DNA from: Panagrolaimus kolymaensis
Lineage: Eukaryota > Nematoda > Chromadorea > Rhabditida > Panagrolaimidae
Direction: 5' to 3'
Length of the DNA stretch: 64,000 bases
Assembly: GCA_028622995.1 (NCBI GenBank)
Contig: JAJQJQ010000022.1
Span: 1,612,001 to 1,676,000 of the forward strand
Part shown: positions 35,063-49,471 of the stretch, in pieces
How the letters are laid out: the number at the start of each line of letters is the position of its first letter
How positions within the stretch are numbered: the first letter of the stretch is position 1
Made by a program: the position numbers and the translations under genes
The notes under the pieces: model-generated
What the model saw: the letters and a program-made list of their open reading frames with translations, nothing else
Database searches by the model: none
What the model was told of the DNA's origin: nothing

Positions 35063-36696
35063 ACAGATAAAATGTATTTAGTTTTAGTACATATTGGTTT
35101 TTCTTTGTATGTTGTTTGGTTTCCCTATCATTCCAAAAAGGTTGAAATAAAACACTACTGACTGCTGAAAAGTTTGTCGTCAAAATGCATAAATAAATTA
35201 TTTTTAAATTTTAATTTTCAAACTTTTATTAACGTAAAAAAAATACACCAAAACAAAGTGAACCGCACATGAATTTTGCGGAAAGACCGTAATTAAAAAT
35301 AGGCAAGGATTGGCTTAAACCAATGAAGTTATTACGACCTCATGATTATTGCAGATGCCCAAAACATAAAAAACAATAAAACAAAAAAAACCGTTTTTAG
35401 AATGAAAGGAGTGATAATAAAAAAATTACATTAAAAAATAAAGTTGAATTATTTTTTTACGAAAGAATCGTCAAAGACAAAAGAAGAAGGAAATTCTTAG
35501 AGAAAATAATTAATAATAATTAAAGAAAATAATATTGAAAGAAGATTAACTCTCAAATACAAGAATGCACGCGTTGTCCGGTTCTTTAAAAAGCCAAAAA
35601 ATTCGAATCTCTAATTTACCAGAAAAAAAATTAATAAAAGGAGTCTAAAAATAAAAAAGATGGTAAAAATTATCCCAATAAGGTAAAAACACAATGTCAC
35701 AAGTTTTTGTTTTTTTTGCTGCTGTAAAAGACAGCATTGGTTTGAAGGTTTAAACGATGTTAGTTAACTTTCATAATTGGTTGGCTTTTTTAAACTAAAT
35801 TATTTATTATTATTTAACTAAAATTATTATTTATTTATCTACTAAATTTTTGTATAACGAAAAGCTGGATTAATTTCAAATTATTTTTTCTTTTCTAATA
35901 TCGTTAAAGCTTTGACATTGCGTTTTTTACTCTTTTTTGGAAGAATCAATTTTTACCTAAATAAATAAACTTTGTACAAATTTAAGAGATAGCAAATTAT
36001 AAATAAAGACGAAGGTTATAGGATTATTGGTGGAAATATTATAAAGGAAAATAAATAAAAACATATTTTCTTTCTTTTTTGTGGAGGGGAAATACGCGCG
36101 TGTTTTTTTGAGTTTTGATAGAATTAAAGCGTCTTTAGATTTATGTAAATAAAATCTTCATAAAATATTTTTTGATCCCAAAATTATCTTACATGTTTTA
36201 AGTAAAAATTTCAAAGACGCTTTTCTCCCATTTTTAAGAGGTTTGGTATATTTTTTTTATCGATAAGAGACATAAGGTTATAATCAAACCAGTGATTATT
36301 GCATTATTTTTAGTAGGGCACTTTTTTACTTCAACGAACACGGGTTGATTTAAAAAAAAAGATCGAAAGAGAACATTGTTTAGGGCGCATTGGGAAATTT
36401 TTGAAGAATAAAGGAAGAATTTTTTTTAAAAGAAAGACATCTTTTTTTTATGCCTGTGCGCTACCAAGCACAAGGTGACCAGAATATTTTTTTAACAAAA
36501 TTAAATTAATTAAGAAAGAGACTGATAAATTACTAACTTTTTTGTTACGAAAAAAGAAAAATGTTGCACATTCGGAAATATTGAAATTATTTTTTTGATG
36601 AATGAAAGAAAATTGGATTATTTATATTTTTTTGATTTTTGTTTGTTTTTTTCTTTATGGTAGAACGACGACAATCGATGACCCATAAATATTATT
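35063..36696. other. Non-coding AT-rich interval between convergent genes
   Basis: 1.6 kb between the secreted repeat protein (+) and the four-TM gene (-). AATAAA-type signals occur just after 35062. Nothing else is supported. Confidence 0.5.
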
Positions 36697-38160
36697 TTAA
36701 GCATCAAGAATGAGGGGATTCTTTGGTGATGGAATAATTACCGGCATATAAACTTTATTATACATGTGTCGTTGTTGTTGTTCATGATGAAGTTGTTGGG
36801 CATAAGCATGATATTGATTTTGATGATAATGGCTACTTCCATGAGAAGAAGATAAACTTGATGATGGAGGAAACCAATGACGAATACAATATTCAATCAA
36901 ATATGCTAATGCAATATAAACTAATGATAAAATAGTTAAAATTAATAAATATTTAAGTAATACAATAGGAAAAATTGATTCTAATATGAGATCTGAACAA
37001 TATGGAAGTCCTTCGCGATAATGAATGGAACAAATTAATGAATTCATTAATTTATCAGCGCTAGCAATTTGATGAGCAGTTTGTAAAGCTCCTCGAAGGG
37101 TTGGTCGAACAGCTTCAGCTACAAATGTCCTTGCTAAAAGCATCATTGGAATGGATGCAAATGCAACAAAATCCACAATTTTCAAAATGTTAACATTGAT
37201 TCGACGAACATGCGAAATTGGAAGAAGGAAAAGAAAGAAGCATGAAGTTGAAAGCGCCACACACATAGCTCCAACAGTCATCCAAACATTTTTTTTATAA
37301 TCCGCAAGTAAATCAAGTTGATGTTGAACTACACGAGTATCAAATCCATGAGGAGTTTGATATTGATTTGGATATTTATTTATTAAACGTTGGCTATAAT
37401 CTTCAAGAGCGGAATATGAATCCAAAAATGATTGCATATAAACTAAATGAGCCACAGCTATTGCAAATAAAGTAATAAGTTTTAATAAATGGGCATAAAA
37501 TGACTGAAAAATATAAAATGGAAATTAATAAAATAATAAATCGTTTTAAGTTTAATTTTTCTAGAAAAGTACAGTACAGTAATTAAAATTTAAAGATGAA
37601 AACTTAGTTACACTCACATCAATGATAGTAATTAATTTTGACTAAATATCGCTTAATTTTGGTTATTCTCATTTTTTTGATACGGTAGCTAGCATACAAC
37701 CTTCTTTTTTTAGAGCAAAGAATGACGTTTTAAAATTTAAAAAAAGAACGAAAAAGCATTTGTATTTTCCATTTCTTTTTAGAAATTAAATAATAAACCA
37801 AACAGTAAACTACTTTTTTGTAAGAATCAAAAGATGGTATTATTTTTATTTTTAATTCCAAACAAGGAAAAAAAGCTACTAATCTTCTTAAAAAACATTT
37901 GTGCATTTTTCTTGCAGGAAAAAAACTTCTGTTTTTGATACATTTTTTAAAGGTTTAAATTTTAATGAATCAAAAAAAAATTAATAAATTTTTAATTAAC
38001 AAACCTGTCGATCAAGGAATTCTTTCCATGACTTTGGTGAAACTCCGCAACAGCCATTTTCATCGTCATCGTAATATTTATTATTTGCTTCAAGTCGATC
38101 TTGAATGGTATGAATTTTATTTTGAATTGAAGCTAATTTTTCTCCCGTATTAGCAAACAT
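36697..38160 (-). CDS. Four-transmembrane protein of unknown family, 320 aa
   Basis: Two exons, 38160-38005 and 37503-36697, join in phase 0 (donor GTTTGT, acceptor TTTTTCAG). Exon 1 gives a soluble N-terminus of 52 residues: a helical segment with EKLASIQNKIHTIQDRLEAN, an acidic DDDEN patch and GCCGVSPKSWKEFLDRQ. Exon 2 begins with TM1 (LLKLITLFAIAVAHLVYM), then a loop of about 55 residues containing NKYPNQYQTPHGFD, TM2 (VWMTVGAMCVALS...), TM3 (IVDFVAFASIPMMLLA), a second loop with two cysteines (CSIHYREGLPYCSD), TM4 (VLLKYLLILTILSLVYIALA) and a His/Gln/Ser-rich cytoplasmic tail. The four-helix, two-Cys-loop arrangement is generic. I do not recognise the family. Confidence 0.75.
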
Positions 38161-41100
38161 AATTTTTCTTAGTTTATCACCGTAATTTTTTCCTTTGTTG
38201 TCGAATTAATTATTATTTAAATTAATTAATTAATACAACATGCAGTCGTTGTCAAAAAATTCAGAAAGTAAATATATATGAAAAATTCGATGGTTGTTGA
38301 TTTTTTTGGGTGGAAGCAGCAGCGGCAAGGTGAAAGCCGAATATTAAAATAATTTTTTTGTTGTTGAAAGCACAATGGGTGTGTTTATGAAAGGGTCAAG
38401 GGTTGAAAGAAGGGCAATGAACAGGGCTACTAAAAAATTTGGAAAATTAAATTTAATTGAGTAAAAAGTTGATTGTTGTTGAGTAACAGTAAATTTCTTT
38501 TTTTTTTTGATACAAACAATTGACGCGTCAAAAAGAAAAATGAATAAACGCGAAAATGGATACAACAATAGAGTCAATTGATGAATCAGCAGCAGCAACA
38601 ACGATGGCTGACTTTCTTTTATGAGCTTGTACATGGCGGTACGTAGAAGAAAAAAATGAAATGAGGAGGAAGATAGATAGAAAGAAGGGTCATTATTTAA
38701 AAAAAGAGGACAAAAGGCTAGTATTTTTCAGGACACGTGTACGGAGAGATTAATTTTTTTAAAGCAAGAATTTATAAAAATAACAGTAAAGAAAATTCTT
38801 GAAACACAATTTTGCAAATTTTTGCAAAATTTTGTTTGCTCTCTTTCACTTTTAAAAGGCTAAAAAATATAAGCCTTTTCCGTTCATTTTGGAAAAAACA
38901 AAAATGAATGAAGGAGGCTATCCTTTATAAGTCAAAGATTGCCTCTTTTGTAAAATAATAAAAAAACATCCTCCTCGTACCGGGTATATTGAAAGGTACC
39001 ATAAACAGAAAAAAATACAATCATATCACTGACCATTTTATCGTCATTATTTTTTTCAAGAAGGCGAACACTTTTTTAAAAAGATCATTGATAAGAAAAT
39101 TTAAACTCATCATAATCATGCACGTATAAATACACACACGCCGAATATAGACACTGCCTCGCATAATTATGTCCTTTGACTTCATTTTTTCAAATACACT
39201 TTCCTTTTTTTAAAAAAAGAGAAAGATCAAACTGGGCTATCTCAAAAAATATAAAATAAAAATGCATTGCAGAAAAAAAAATGAGTGTCGCCGACCACTA
39301 ACTGACCGGCACTGACAGTCGCCGCCACAACAAACCCATAGAAGAGAAGAGAGACTTTGCAGCCGTTTGGCCGCAACTAAAACTCCATTTGAGCTTCGTT
39401 CATATTATTTTTTTTTCGCCAGCCAGCCAGCTTGGTCGTCCCCGTTGATGCTGCTCAACATTGCATTTTATTCGAGAGCAGTAACGCGAACGCACAAAAC
39501 ATAGAAAATTTTAAAAATCATTTTCTTCGGCGCTGCCTTGCCTGCCTAGTTGGTTGGTTGGTTGGTTTGCTTTGCGTGCTGTAAAAAAAACTAACGACGA
39601 TGACAATCGAAGCGCATATTTACCACTAAAGCGGGACAACAAGAACTAAAAGAAGAGAAGAGGGAGGTCAAATCGGGTCAAAAACGAATGAGAGAAATGA
39701 AGAGAAAAAAATAAATAAATTTATATTTTTAAAAAGAAAGAAAAGGGAAAAAGGATATGAATTGGACAAAATTTAAAAGTACAGTAGTTTGAAATTTAAA
39801 AATAATGTTAGAAAGAGCAAAAAATTGGTAGTAATGTAAAAATAAAAAATATTGTAAAAATTTGAGTACTATCATTTTCAAGCATAGAAATCCAAAAACA
39901 ATGATAACTAAAAATACAAAAAATGATCAACCTTTTTACTGTTATTTTTTTATGAGAAAAAGTGGAAATAATTCTAAAAAAAATTATTGTGTATTTGTTT
40001 TTACTATCCAATTATAATATTCTTTTTTGTTTGAAAAAAAACTATTTTTAACTTCCGTTAAATTTTTTATTTTGTTTTCTGTTCATTTTGTTCTCGTCAA
40101 AAAAGAAGAAGCACAAATTGAGAAGCAGCTATTGAATAACATATTATTTATTTTTATTTTTTTCATCCATCTTCCTTCCGTTCGTTCTCGTTCAAAATAT
40201 ATTTTATTTCTCAAGGTTTAAAATAAAACCAAAAGAAAGGAACACTCAAGAGTGTCTGTGTCAATGCTTTGCTTTTTTTCTTATTTTTTTCTGCGCGTTT
40301 ATCATAATTCATTTTTTTTAAAACGTCGGCCAAGAAAGAAAAAAAATCGCCATGTCAGCAGCAAAGAAGAGGACAACGAGAAAAAGCTGCAGCTTCTTCA
40401 TCTTTATTTTTTTTTTTGCCACCCGTTGTCGTCGTTTGCTTTTCTATTAGTTGAGGAAAGAGACGACTCTCGTTCGTGCAAGTTGGTGACAGTGTTGCCC
40501 CTATTTTTTCCCGTTTTTTATTTTATTTATTTTTTTATTTATTTCAATTGTGCGCATACTTCTCTTTTTTTTAACGACATCGGCGACGACGATCTCATCA
40601 TCCATCTAAAGGGATAAACTTTTCTTTTCTCATCGGCCATTCTTCTGTTGAGTGAAGTTTTAAAAACTTTTGCTTGTAAAAAAAACGGAAAAAAGCATAA
40701 AAAGGTTTTACAAACAAAACAAAAAAAGCGTAAATAAAAAAATTGACGATTGTTTGGCCGTTACACCGCTGTGAGAAAAGAACAAAAGCGGCATCTTGAA
40801 AACGTTAAAAGTATTTTTTTTGGTTAAAGTTTGAAAAGTAAAAGCTTTTTTTGTTTGATTTTTGTGTTTGAATTGCAACGTGTAAGTGGAAGGTTATACT
40901 ACCTACTACCGGTCATCATAGTATGTATGACTATTTGGATAGTTGGAAAAAGAAAGTTAAAAAAGCAACAGATAAAAATTATTTAAACAAAACTTGTTAC
41001 TTTCTCAATTTCAACCTCTCACCAGCTATTTTTTCCTATATTTTTTAGTCTCTTTTTTTCAAAAAAGAAAGTCTTTGGATGACCCTTTCCTTCGACATCG

Positions 41101-44100
41101 ACGACGATAACCGCGACAACCCCAGCGCATATAATTCATAGCAGGTTTGACGTTTTAGAAACGTCTACAATTGTGAAGAAGAAAAAGAAAAAAATTGGAG
41201 TGTTTGCAAGGTCATTGAAATCTTTTTTCTCCATTTTTCATTCTTTTATAGTGGCAAAAAAAAACGAAAAGAAGAAAAGGTTTAAGAAATGAAAAATGGC
41301 ACAAATCGAATCGAGTCGCTTCGTCGCGAAAAGAGATGAGATATTTAAATATAAAAGAACAAAAAAGATTTGTGGAAATTGTCTTTTGAAATTTTAAAAA
41401 TGAAAGCTATGAGAAAGTAAAATAAATTAAGAGAAATGATGGCAACAAAAAAAAATCAAACTGAACATTTCTATTTACTATTTTTTTAGCTTAAATATTG
41501 TGAAATAAGCGCGGGCTTTTATTCAAAAAAATTTTAAGATCGCATGTTCAACTTCATTTTTTTTTGTTCAAAAACAAAATTGTTTTTGCAAACGATAGAC
41601 ATAATAAAAAAGGCGAAGCAAAAAAGCTGCAAAAAGGGTAAAGAGCAATCATCATGCTTTTTTTGCTGACTTCGAAAAACCTATTTTTTAATGATTAAGT
41701 CTCGGTTCTATGTGGTTATTAAAAATGGTAAACAAGAAAACAAATTAATATTTATCACAATTTTTTTGGAGTTTCCAACAACAAAAAAGCATACAAGAAG
41801 AAAATGATTTTGACCTTATTTTTGAAAAAAAAATATTGAAAAAACCTTTATTTTTGCTGACATTTTTTTAAATGCCCTTTCACATTTTCATCGAAGGCGT
41901 CGTCGTCTAAGAAAAACAAGGCCCAAAAAATAATTAAAAAAACTGACCATTCTAAGGAGAGAAGAAAAAAAAGATATTCGAAACAAATATGCGCGCAAGC
42001 AAGCAATCCCCAAGTTCAACCAGTCGGTTGGTTAACGACCAACGACGACGACCTGCTCAAGGCAGGTCATAAAATAATGAACGCATTTGCAGCACGGAGC
42101 AATGGCGACGGCGGCGGTGGTGATGGCCGGCCTTTTTTTCCTGAGCAACAACATTAGGGGCGAGAGTGACAGTCGTAACCGGCTGCCTCGACAATGTCAA
42201 AGTTTTCTCTATATTTTTTTTTTGAAAAAAAAACTTGCATAAATAAAAAATTTATTCTTTTTTCAGGCAGGCGAGAAAAAAAAATGATCGAGGTCAGGGA
42301 CACTTTTTACCCTTCAGGGATGGATAGAATAAAAAAAAAGAGAAAGAAAAAAATGGCATTAAAAAAAGTGAAAATTCGGGACATGGCTGATTTACTTGAT
42401 CGCTGTCGACAAGAAGAAGATGACTTTTCTGAGGAAAGAAAATCAGCAGCAACAGCCAGCCAACCAGTCGAATTTAGGATATAAACAAATTTAGGTCATG
42501 TCAAAAAAAAGAAGGATGAAAGGTTGTGGACTCAATCACACAAACGAAAGAATAAGAAAAAAGCAATCATTTTTAGACCTAAATTTTTTTTTTGATGAAC
42601 AAATTAAAGGACAAATGCTACAGTATTCATGTTGAAAAAACGAGATTTACTATAATTAAACAATTTTTACAAACTCTTAAAATACCAAAAATATAAAGAC
42701 TTAACAAATATGAGATAACCTTGTTGCTTGTCTGAAGAAGCACGTGTTTACTCTCATGTTTTTGGCCGCTGCTATTATTGACTATAATTTTTTAAAACCT
42801 ACATTTGCTTTGCTTTGGTTTTTTACAGCGGTACGTGGTATAACGTGTAAGTTTAAAAAAAAGAAAAAGAAAGAAATATTGAGTTACTTCATACATATAT
42901 GAGTTTAAAGGTTAATAAACAACTGCTCAAAGTAATACTTAAAATTTTAGTTTATTTAAAGTTAACTTTAAAAATATCAAAAGTCACTTTAAATTTAGAT
43001 TTTACGAAATTTTAAATTTAATTAAAGGTCAAGTTTATATGTTTTAATGAAGTTCAGTAAGAAAGGAGCGTTATTTTATGGAAATTGAAAGCAACAAAAA
43101 AATGAAAAAATGATGTGAAATTTTATTACTCTCATAAACACCACAGTAATATATTTTTGGGAATAATTCTCTGCTTTTAGCTACTATCAAAACCAAAGAT
43201 TTATTCTTATTCATAGTTGTTTAGCTTCGGAAATTTTCTAGTTGCTAGGCTTTTAAAACAACTCCAATAATTCTAACCATTTTGCTTGGTTTTTAAAACG
43301 CTTTAATAATTTTCGTTTTTTCCATTTTTTGAAATAAACGAGGAAAAAAAGCTTTAAAAAAACGTAGCCAAAATAACCGCTTGTTTCATTTTTTTTTCAA
43401 GAGCAGTAGTGCCAGTCTGTGGCGGTGGTGGGCCGTCTAAAATAAAAATAAAAATAACGTTTTACATTCTGAAATAAGCAGCAACAGCAGCAACAAACGG
43501 GTGAAGCAGACAATTTTTGCAACTATTTTAAAAATGCTTTCATTTCATTGAAATAACTTCCAAATGAAAAAGAGAGCATTGGTCAGTTAGCTTTTTTTCG
43601 AAATAGATGCTCTTCATTTCCTTGAAAATTAGTCACATTTTTTGATGAATAATAATGTCAGAAAAACAATTTGATGATAAATAGAAAAATGCTTGACTTT
43701 TCTTTTACAAGCAAACGATGGAAGTTAGTTAAAAATTGAGTTAAAAGAAAAAGGAATTACCAAAACATTTCAATCATAGCTTATCCGTTGCTCATTTAAA
43801 AAAGAATTTTGAAACAGAGTTTATGCAAAAAAAATAACAGTAATCGAATTTCGGCGATATTTTTAAAACTGAAGTTTACTATTAAAAATTAGTAATATGT
43901 TATACACTTTTAATTTCTTATTTTATGAAGTTTTCTTCTTTTTTTCTTTAGCTTTTTTTCCACAAGTTTTTTTTGCACGAAATAAATTACAGTAAACTTT
44001 TTAAATTTTTCTATCTTGTTAACACTAACAACATCAGCAATGTCATTACACAAACATCTTTCTCTTCTTTTTTTCCCCACATAAAAGTTTGTATCTTTTT

Positions 44101-47100
44101 TTAAAAAAACCTTTACACCGACGAGGAAAAAAACTAAAAATCAACCAAAAAAAAGTTTTTATGTATTTGCAACTTTAAAAAAAACGCAAACTTTTTTTTC
44201 AATGTCACTTGCACCCGAGAAAGAAAAATTAAATTCAAACTTTTGTTTGTGGGTGTTTCTTTTTTCATTTGCAAGAAAAAAGGTATGATGATTTTGCACT
44301 TAGGATAGATAATTAAACCAAAAGGCCATGAAAGATATAATATAAAATTTTACTCAAAAATAAATGACGTTTTTGTAAAGTATACACGTTGCATGGAAGA
44401 TTAGACTTTTTTTATAGTTTTAATACAATTTAAAATAATATTACTATAGTCTCAAATAAGCTTCCACTTGGGAATAAACAAATAAGCTAATTTGCTCTTT
44501 ATTGAACTATGAATCATAGAATTGTTTTGAAAATCTTTATTGTCAAAATCAATGACAGTAGTCAATTTTCAAGAATTATTTATAAATTTTAATTACTCTA
44601 ATTTTTATCGTTGTCTAAAGCTTTCTGTGTGTTGAACCCACTTTCACATACTTTTTGTTGCCACTATTTTAAATGACTTTCAATTAATCTCTGTGACCTT
44701 ATCCCAAGAAAATTAATTACTTTTAAATTTTTGAGGCTTTGATTGTTGATTTTAGAAATTTAAAAAGAAACAACAAAAGAAAAAAGAAGATAAATCAAAT
44801 CCAATTTTTTTAAAGTTTAGTTATTTTTGGCTTAAATCTAATCCCTCTTCTTTTTTAAGTCGTTGTTGTCCACAATTTAGATTTTGATGTATCACAACAA
44901 GAAAGTAAGTAAGCAGCCTAAAAATGTATCGACAAAAAATAATTTTTCAATGATCTTTACTCAAAAGTTTTTTTCTATAAGAAGCAAAAGAAAGAAAAAA
45001 GAAAGGAGGATAAAGTGGACACTCCATTTTTTCAATTGAACAAAAACCGCAATTCTTCGTTTCCGTTCTGCTTTTTTTTCTTCCTTTCATTCTTTTATTT
45101 TTTGACGTGAGCTTTTTTTTTTATATCCCCTTTGGCGGCTGGCACTGCCGTTGTTGGTTGGTTTAGTTTTTTTTAGACAACTTTTTTTCCTCGGACAAAC
45201 AAGAGCTCTTCAATGTGAAAGAAAAGTGAGACAGACTGGAAAGTGAACTTTTGGACATCAATTTAAGGACAATTTTGAAAAGAAAAACGTGAAGGATAAA
45301 TTGTCAGATTTCGATAGTGAAAAACTCATGGAAGTGAAAAGGGATTCGACAAGGTCGACAAGAGACCAAAAGTTAAAATTTGATGAGATCGAACGCAAAA
45401 TCCAATGAGCCATGCCACTAGAAAATAAAAGACAAAAATTGAATGTTGCAACAAGAGCAACAAAAAAACGAGAGAAATTGTCTCTTTTTAATCCACCATC
45501 GAAAAAAATATAAAATTAGAAAAAAAAGGCAATTTAGGTTGGATGCGGCGGCGTGAAGGTCATTCATTTTATCTTTCTCCACCACGGATGTAATTCACTT
45601 TTTTAAATAGAAATCGTGGCAGCAGTTATCCCTTTTCATCCATCCACTCAAGATTCGCAGATGGATGATACTTGAAAGTTTAAAAAATAACAACAGCGTG
45701 CTTGGAAATAAAGAGTTTCATTGTTTCATCTAATGTATAATTTTGACTATCAATAATTATTACTTGTTGCCAATCTTTTGTGAATAATAAAAAAGACACG
45801 AGTTTCATGATTTAATTGATTCAGTACATTGCCGCAATTCAAAATTCAAGGCAGCTGGAGCCATTGTCAACTACTTTATCGTTTTTTTTCTTATTCCATT
45901 TATGGCCTTTGAATTGAGCCGTATAAATATCATCATTGACAAATCATGGTTTTTTAATGTCATTCACTTTCACGATAATCAAAAAATGAATTAAAGGAAA
46001 AAACAGATGTTTTTAACGGTCAAAGAAGGCAAAAAAGAAAAAAAACGACAATAAAGAAATTGAAGGAAAGAAAAAAAGATTGAAAATTGGAAAGTCATAA
46101 ATCAAAAAAGCAGCAAAGACACCGATTTTGTTGTGTTCGCCTCGATTTGAAAAAAAGAGATAGAAAAAAGTGATGGACAATGGTTTTTTTATTTTGAAAG
46201 AAAAAATTTATTTAAAATGAAAGCCAAAAAACCACAAATTTGTTAATTTTTCAAAATGTTTTTGCGCGGGTCATTTTGTTGTAAAATTTTTTTTTTCAAA
46301 AATGGAACGCCCGCCATTAAAATAAAAAAGGGTGAACGCCGAAAAAAAAAATGTAGCCCGATGCACCAGGCAGTGATCGGACACACGAATCTCCTAATTT
46401 TGCTGTCAAAAAATAAATTGCGGACATCAAGGCGAAATTGGCCTGCTTGATTTTCTTTTTTGAAAAAAAATTTGTTTCAAAGGGTTGGTGTTTAATGAGG
46501 GATGGGAATTTTATTTTTAACATACACGAAGGTTAAAAAAAATTTTTGGCGGTTTACAGTATGTAAACAATAGGTTAATGGCATTTCCTCCCGCCAAGTA
46601 TAAATTCAACGATAGTAACAAAAAAAAATTTCGTTTGCTTTTTTGTGATTCTCACATGATAGTAATCAAATTTCAACAATACTTTGCAACAAAAAATGGC
46701 TACTTTCACTTTTTTATCTAAATCCTTAAAATAATTTATAGATCCAAGATTATCTTTTTCATTTTGACCTTTAAGTTTAAAAGAAGATGAAGAAAGATTA
46801 GAATACATAGAGGAGTCTAAAGGAAGCCATATTTTTGCACGCAAGTCTGAACGTCTTTTTTCCAAAAAAAGAGACTTCATTAACACCCATTTTTTGATGC
46901 AAAAAAAGTGGCGTGGCAGCACTCCTCCTGGCACACATTCATTATGAATTCATGGTCTTTTTTTGTGAATGAATGTAAAAAAAAGTGAAAGAAAGAAAAA
47001 ATTTTTATGGATATATTTATTTACGTGTGAAAAAGCGCAGACAAATTAAGTCTATTTTTGAATAAGAAATCAAAAAATATTGTTTTAATTTTGTAAAAAA

Positions 47101-47446
47101 TTGTAATTATAAGTCTGAGAAAAAAGGTCAAAGCAAAATGGCTTTTTGACCTTTGAAATGAAACTTTAAAGAAGCAACAATGTGTATTTAAAAAAAGAGC
47201 ATAGATGATATTAACCAAATTAGAACAATTATCGGCGGAATACTCCATAACAAAGTATAACTACATACATTCGATTTCCACCCAAAATATTAAACCAAAA
47301 TCATGTTTTTTAAAAAGCAAAATGCATTTTAAAGAAAGTAATATGCAGATTTCACACCTTTCTCATGATTTTATTTTTCATTTTTCAAAAATGTTGAAAG
47401 TGCTTTTTAAAAGCAAGTCCATTCTTCGAAAACTTTGTCGTCGAAA
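38161..47446. other. 9.3-kb gene desert with GC-richer islands
   Basis: No gene is supported on either strand. The DNA alternates A/T tracts with short islands of higher GC and GAC/CGA/CAG triplets, at about 39280-39620 (including a GGTTGGTTGGTT run at 39551-39567), 41080-41160, 42000-42190, 43390-43510 and 45120-45240. Similar islands occur at 4800-5640. These could be distal regulatory DNA or 5' untranslated sequence. The ORFs at 40252, 42194 and elsewhere are homopolymer artefacts. Confidence 0.45.
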
Positions 47447-49471
47447 ATGGTTGAAAAGCTGTCATTCAATTTGTCAAATATTGTTCAACAAGAATTCCCT
47501 TTTTCTCTGAAGCTCATCAACTACATCAATGAAAGTGCTGACTCTGAAGTGAAACAACAACTCGATCGAACCTGTAAATATTTTTACAAAGAAGCGCCAT
47601 ATCTCATCATTGATTCTTTGGAAATTAATAATAATAAACTACGTCTTGAAAATGAAGCTTATGATGGATGCATCGATTTTATTAATTATAATGAACTTGA
47701 ACATTTCTAGGAAAAAGTGAACTTTATTTGGGTTACACAGAAAGTGGATGTATTGTTTATTCATGGTCTTGATAGTAGAATTATTGATAAAATTGCTCGA
47801 TGTGATGTTTATGAACTTTCATTTTTCCAAGGAGATTTGAAATATGGCGCTTTTATAAAGCTAACAAATTCTGGATTATTTGAATGTTTGAATTTGCCTA
47901 CATCTTCAATTGTTTCTGATCTTGATGAGATTTCAACTGCTATGGAAGCTTCTTCAATTATTTTGCATTCTGAATCGTCTTTCTCAACAGCGTGTGATGA
48001 TCTCTCAATTATTTCTGACTCTGATATATCAGAAACTTTGAATGATCTTTCACTTGAATCTGATTCTGGTAATGATTTAACTGCTTTGGAAGTTTCTTCA
48101 ATGATTTCTGATTTCGATGGTTCACAAATTCTATTAGAAGATGTATTAGCTTTTGTTCCTAATGCTCGAATCATTCGGTAATGCTTTATAATTTTGTTAT
48201 TACATGGTCATTTTTTTAGGATGTGGGATTGCCACGTTTCTCGTCGAACAATGACAAAGCTTCTTTCAATTCCATGGAAAAACAAGATTACTGAACTAAG
48301 TCTCAACAAAGTTGATGGTTCATTGGATGATCATTTATTCTTCGAATTTGTCAATGTAGGCTTTTTGTGTTATATAAAGTTTTAGATAAATTCTAATATT
48401 TCAGAAACATTTTGATCCTGAAGCTAAAATCTATATTGCTTTCAACTTTGAAAATGATACATTTAAAGAACACTACAATCAAAGAGTTCTTAATTCGGAT
48501 GAAAAGATGCCTATGTTTGAAATTGCTGATCCTCCTGTCCATAATGAAATGTTACCAGCACTTGAAGACGCAACAAAGAAAATCACATTCAGTGAAGATG
48601 ATGCTGAAAGACAATACTTCGCCTTTCCATATCCACACATGTGCTATATTCGTGAAACAGCAGATAGTGAAACTTGGAAAAAGTTTGAAAGAACCTGCAA
48701 ATTCTTCTATCCAAGTAACTCTTACTTTATGATTGATGATTTTCATGTTGCTAATGATGGAAAAATCACATTAATGGTTGATAATAAGAAGATGGTCTTT
48801 GAAAATGAAGAAGAAATGGAAAAATTTATTGAATCTGTTTGGATTTCAAATTCAATTCATATCGCCTTTCATTTTGGGTTTTTTAACTATGAGGATCGAA
48901 TTTATGCCAAAGAAATTTCACTTACTAATCTTCTTATTCCAAAGAATTTTTTTATATATCTTACCAAAGCTGGATTAGTAAAGAAATGGGATTCATATCG
49001 TAGTCGCATCATATATGAAAATGATAGAGTAATTTCTCTCAATGAATTGTTGATTCATCTTCCGAATGCAGAAAGTATCAGGTATGTATTGGAGTCTTAA
49101 TTATTGTTAGCTGTTAAAAACCTGGATTTTAGCGCAAAAATTCGTGGGATCAATTATCAAAATGCTATCGAACCAGCTTCACTTCCTCAACAAAACAACG
49201 TCAAATATCTTCGTCTTAGATTTATCGAAGAACCAATTCATGCTCATCAACTTTATGGTATTCTTACTGTAAGATTTTAGGCATTTTGTATCATTTACTA
49301 ATAAGTCTTTTTCTTTTTTAGGTAACTCTTGCTCCTAAAGCTATGGTCGAAGTTGATTTTCGTTATTTGGTAGAAGAAATGGATGTTGAAGTTTTCAAAG
49401 CTCAAATGTATGCAAAACTCGACACTTGGAAGCCGCAAATTGAAAAACCAACGTTTAAAATCACTTCATAA
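47447..49471 (+). pseudogene. Tandem-duplicated F-box-like gene with in-frame TAG
   Basis: Five exons, 47447-48177, 48220-48355, 48405-49081, 49133-49268 and 49322-49471, keep one frame across all four introns and would encode about 609 residues, except for a TAG at 47708-47710. The protein has two homologous units. Unit 1 opens FPFSLKLINYINESAD then RTCKYFY; unit 2 opens FPYPHMCYIRETADSE then RTCKFFY, both resembling divergent panagrolaimid F-box motifs. The penultimate exons of the two units are both exactly 136 nt with identical phases, showing a whole-gene tandem duplication fused end to end. The TAG falls in a region aligned with KFIESV of unit 2, so it replaces a sense codon. The locus may be a pseudogene, translated only from unit 2 (ATG 48507), or read through. 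Confidence 0.68.

Noticed and set aside
42194..42484. 96-aa plus-strand ORF in the gene desert
   Set aside because: Poly-Lys and poly-Phe from A/T tracts; no flanking splice structure or recognisable domain.
47643..47710. An intron ending TTTCTAG that would remove the in-frame TAG
   Set aside because: The only nearby donor (GTCTTG at 47643) gives a 68-nt intron that breaks the reading frame, and the removed bases encode sequence aligning to unit 2.
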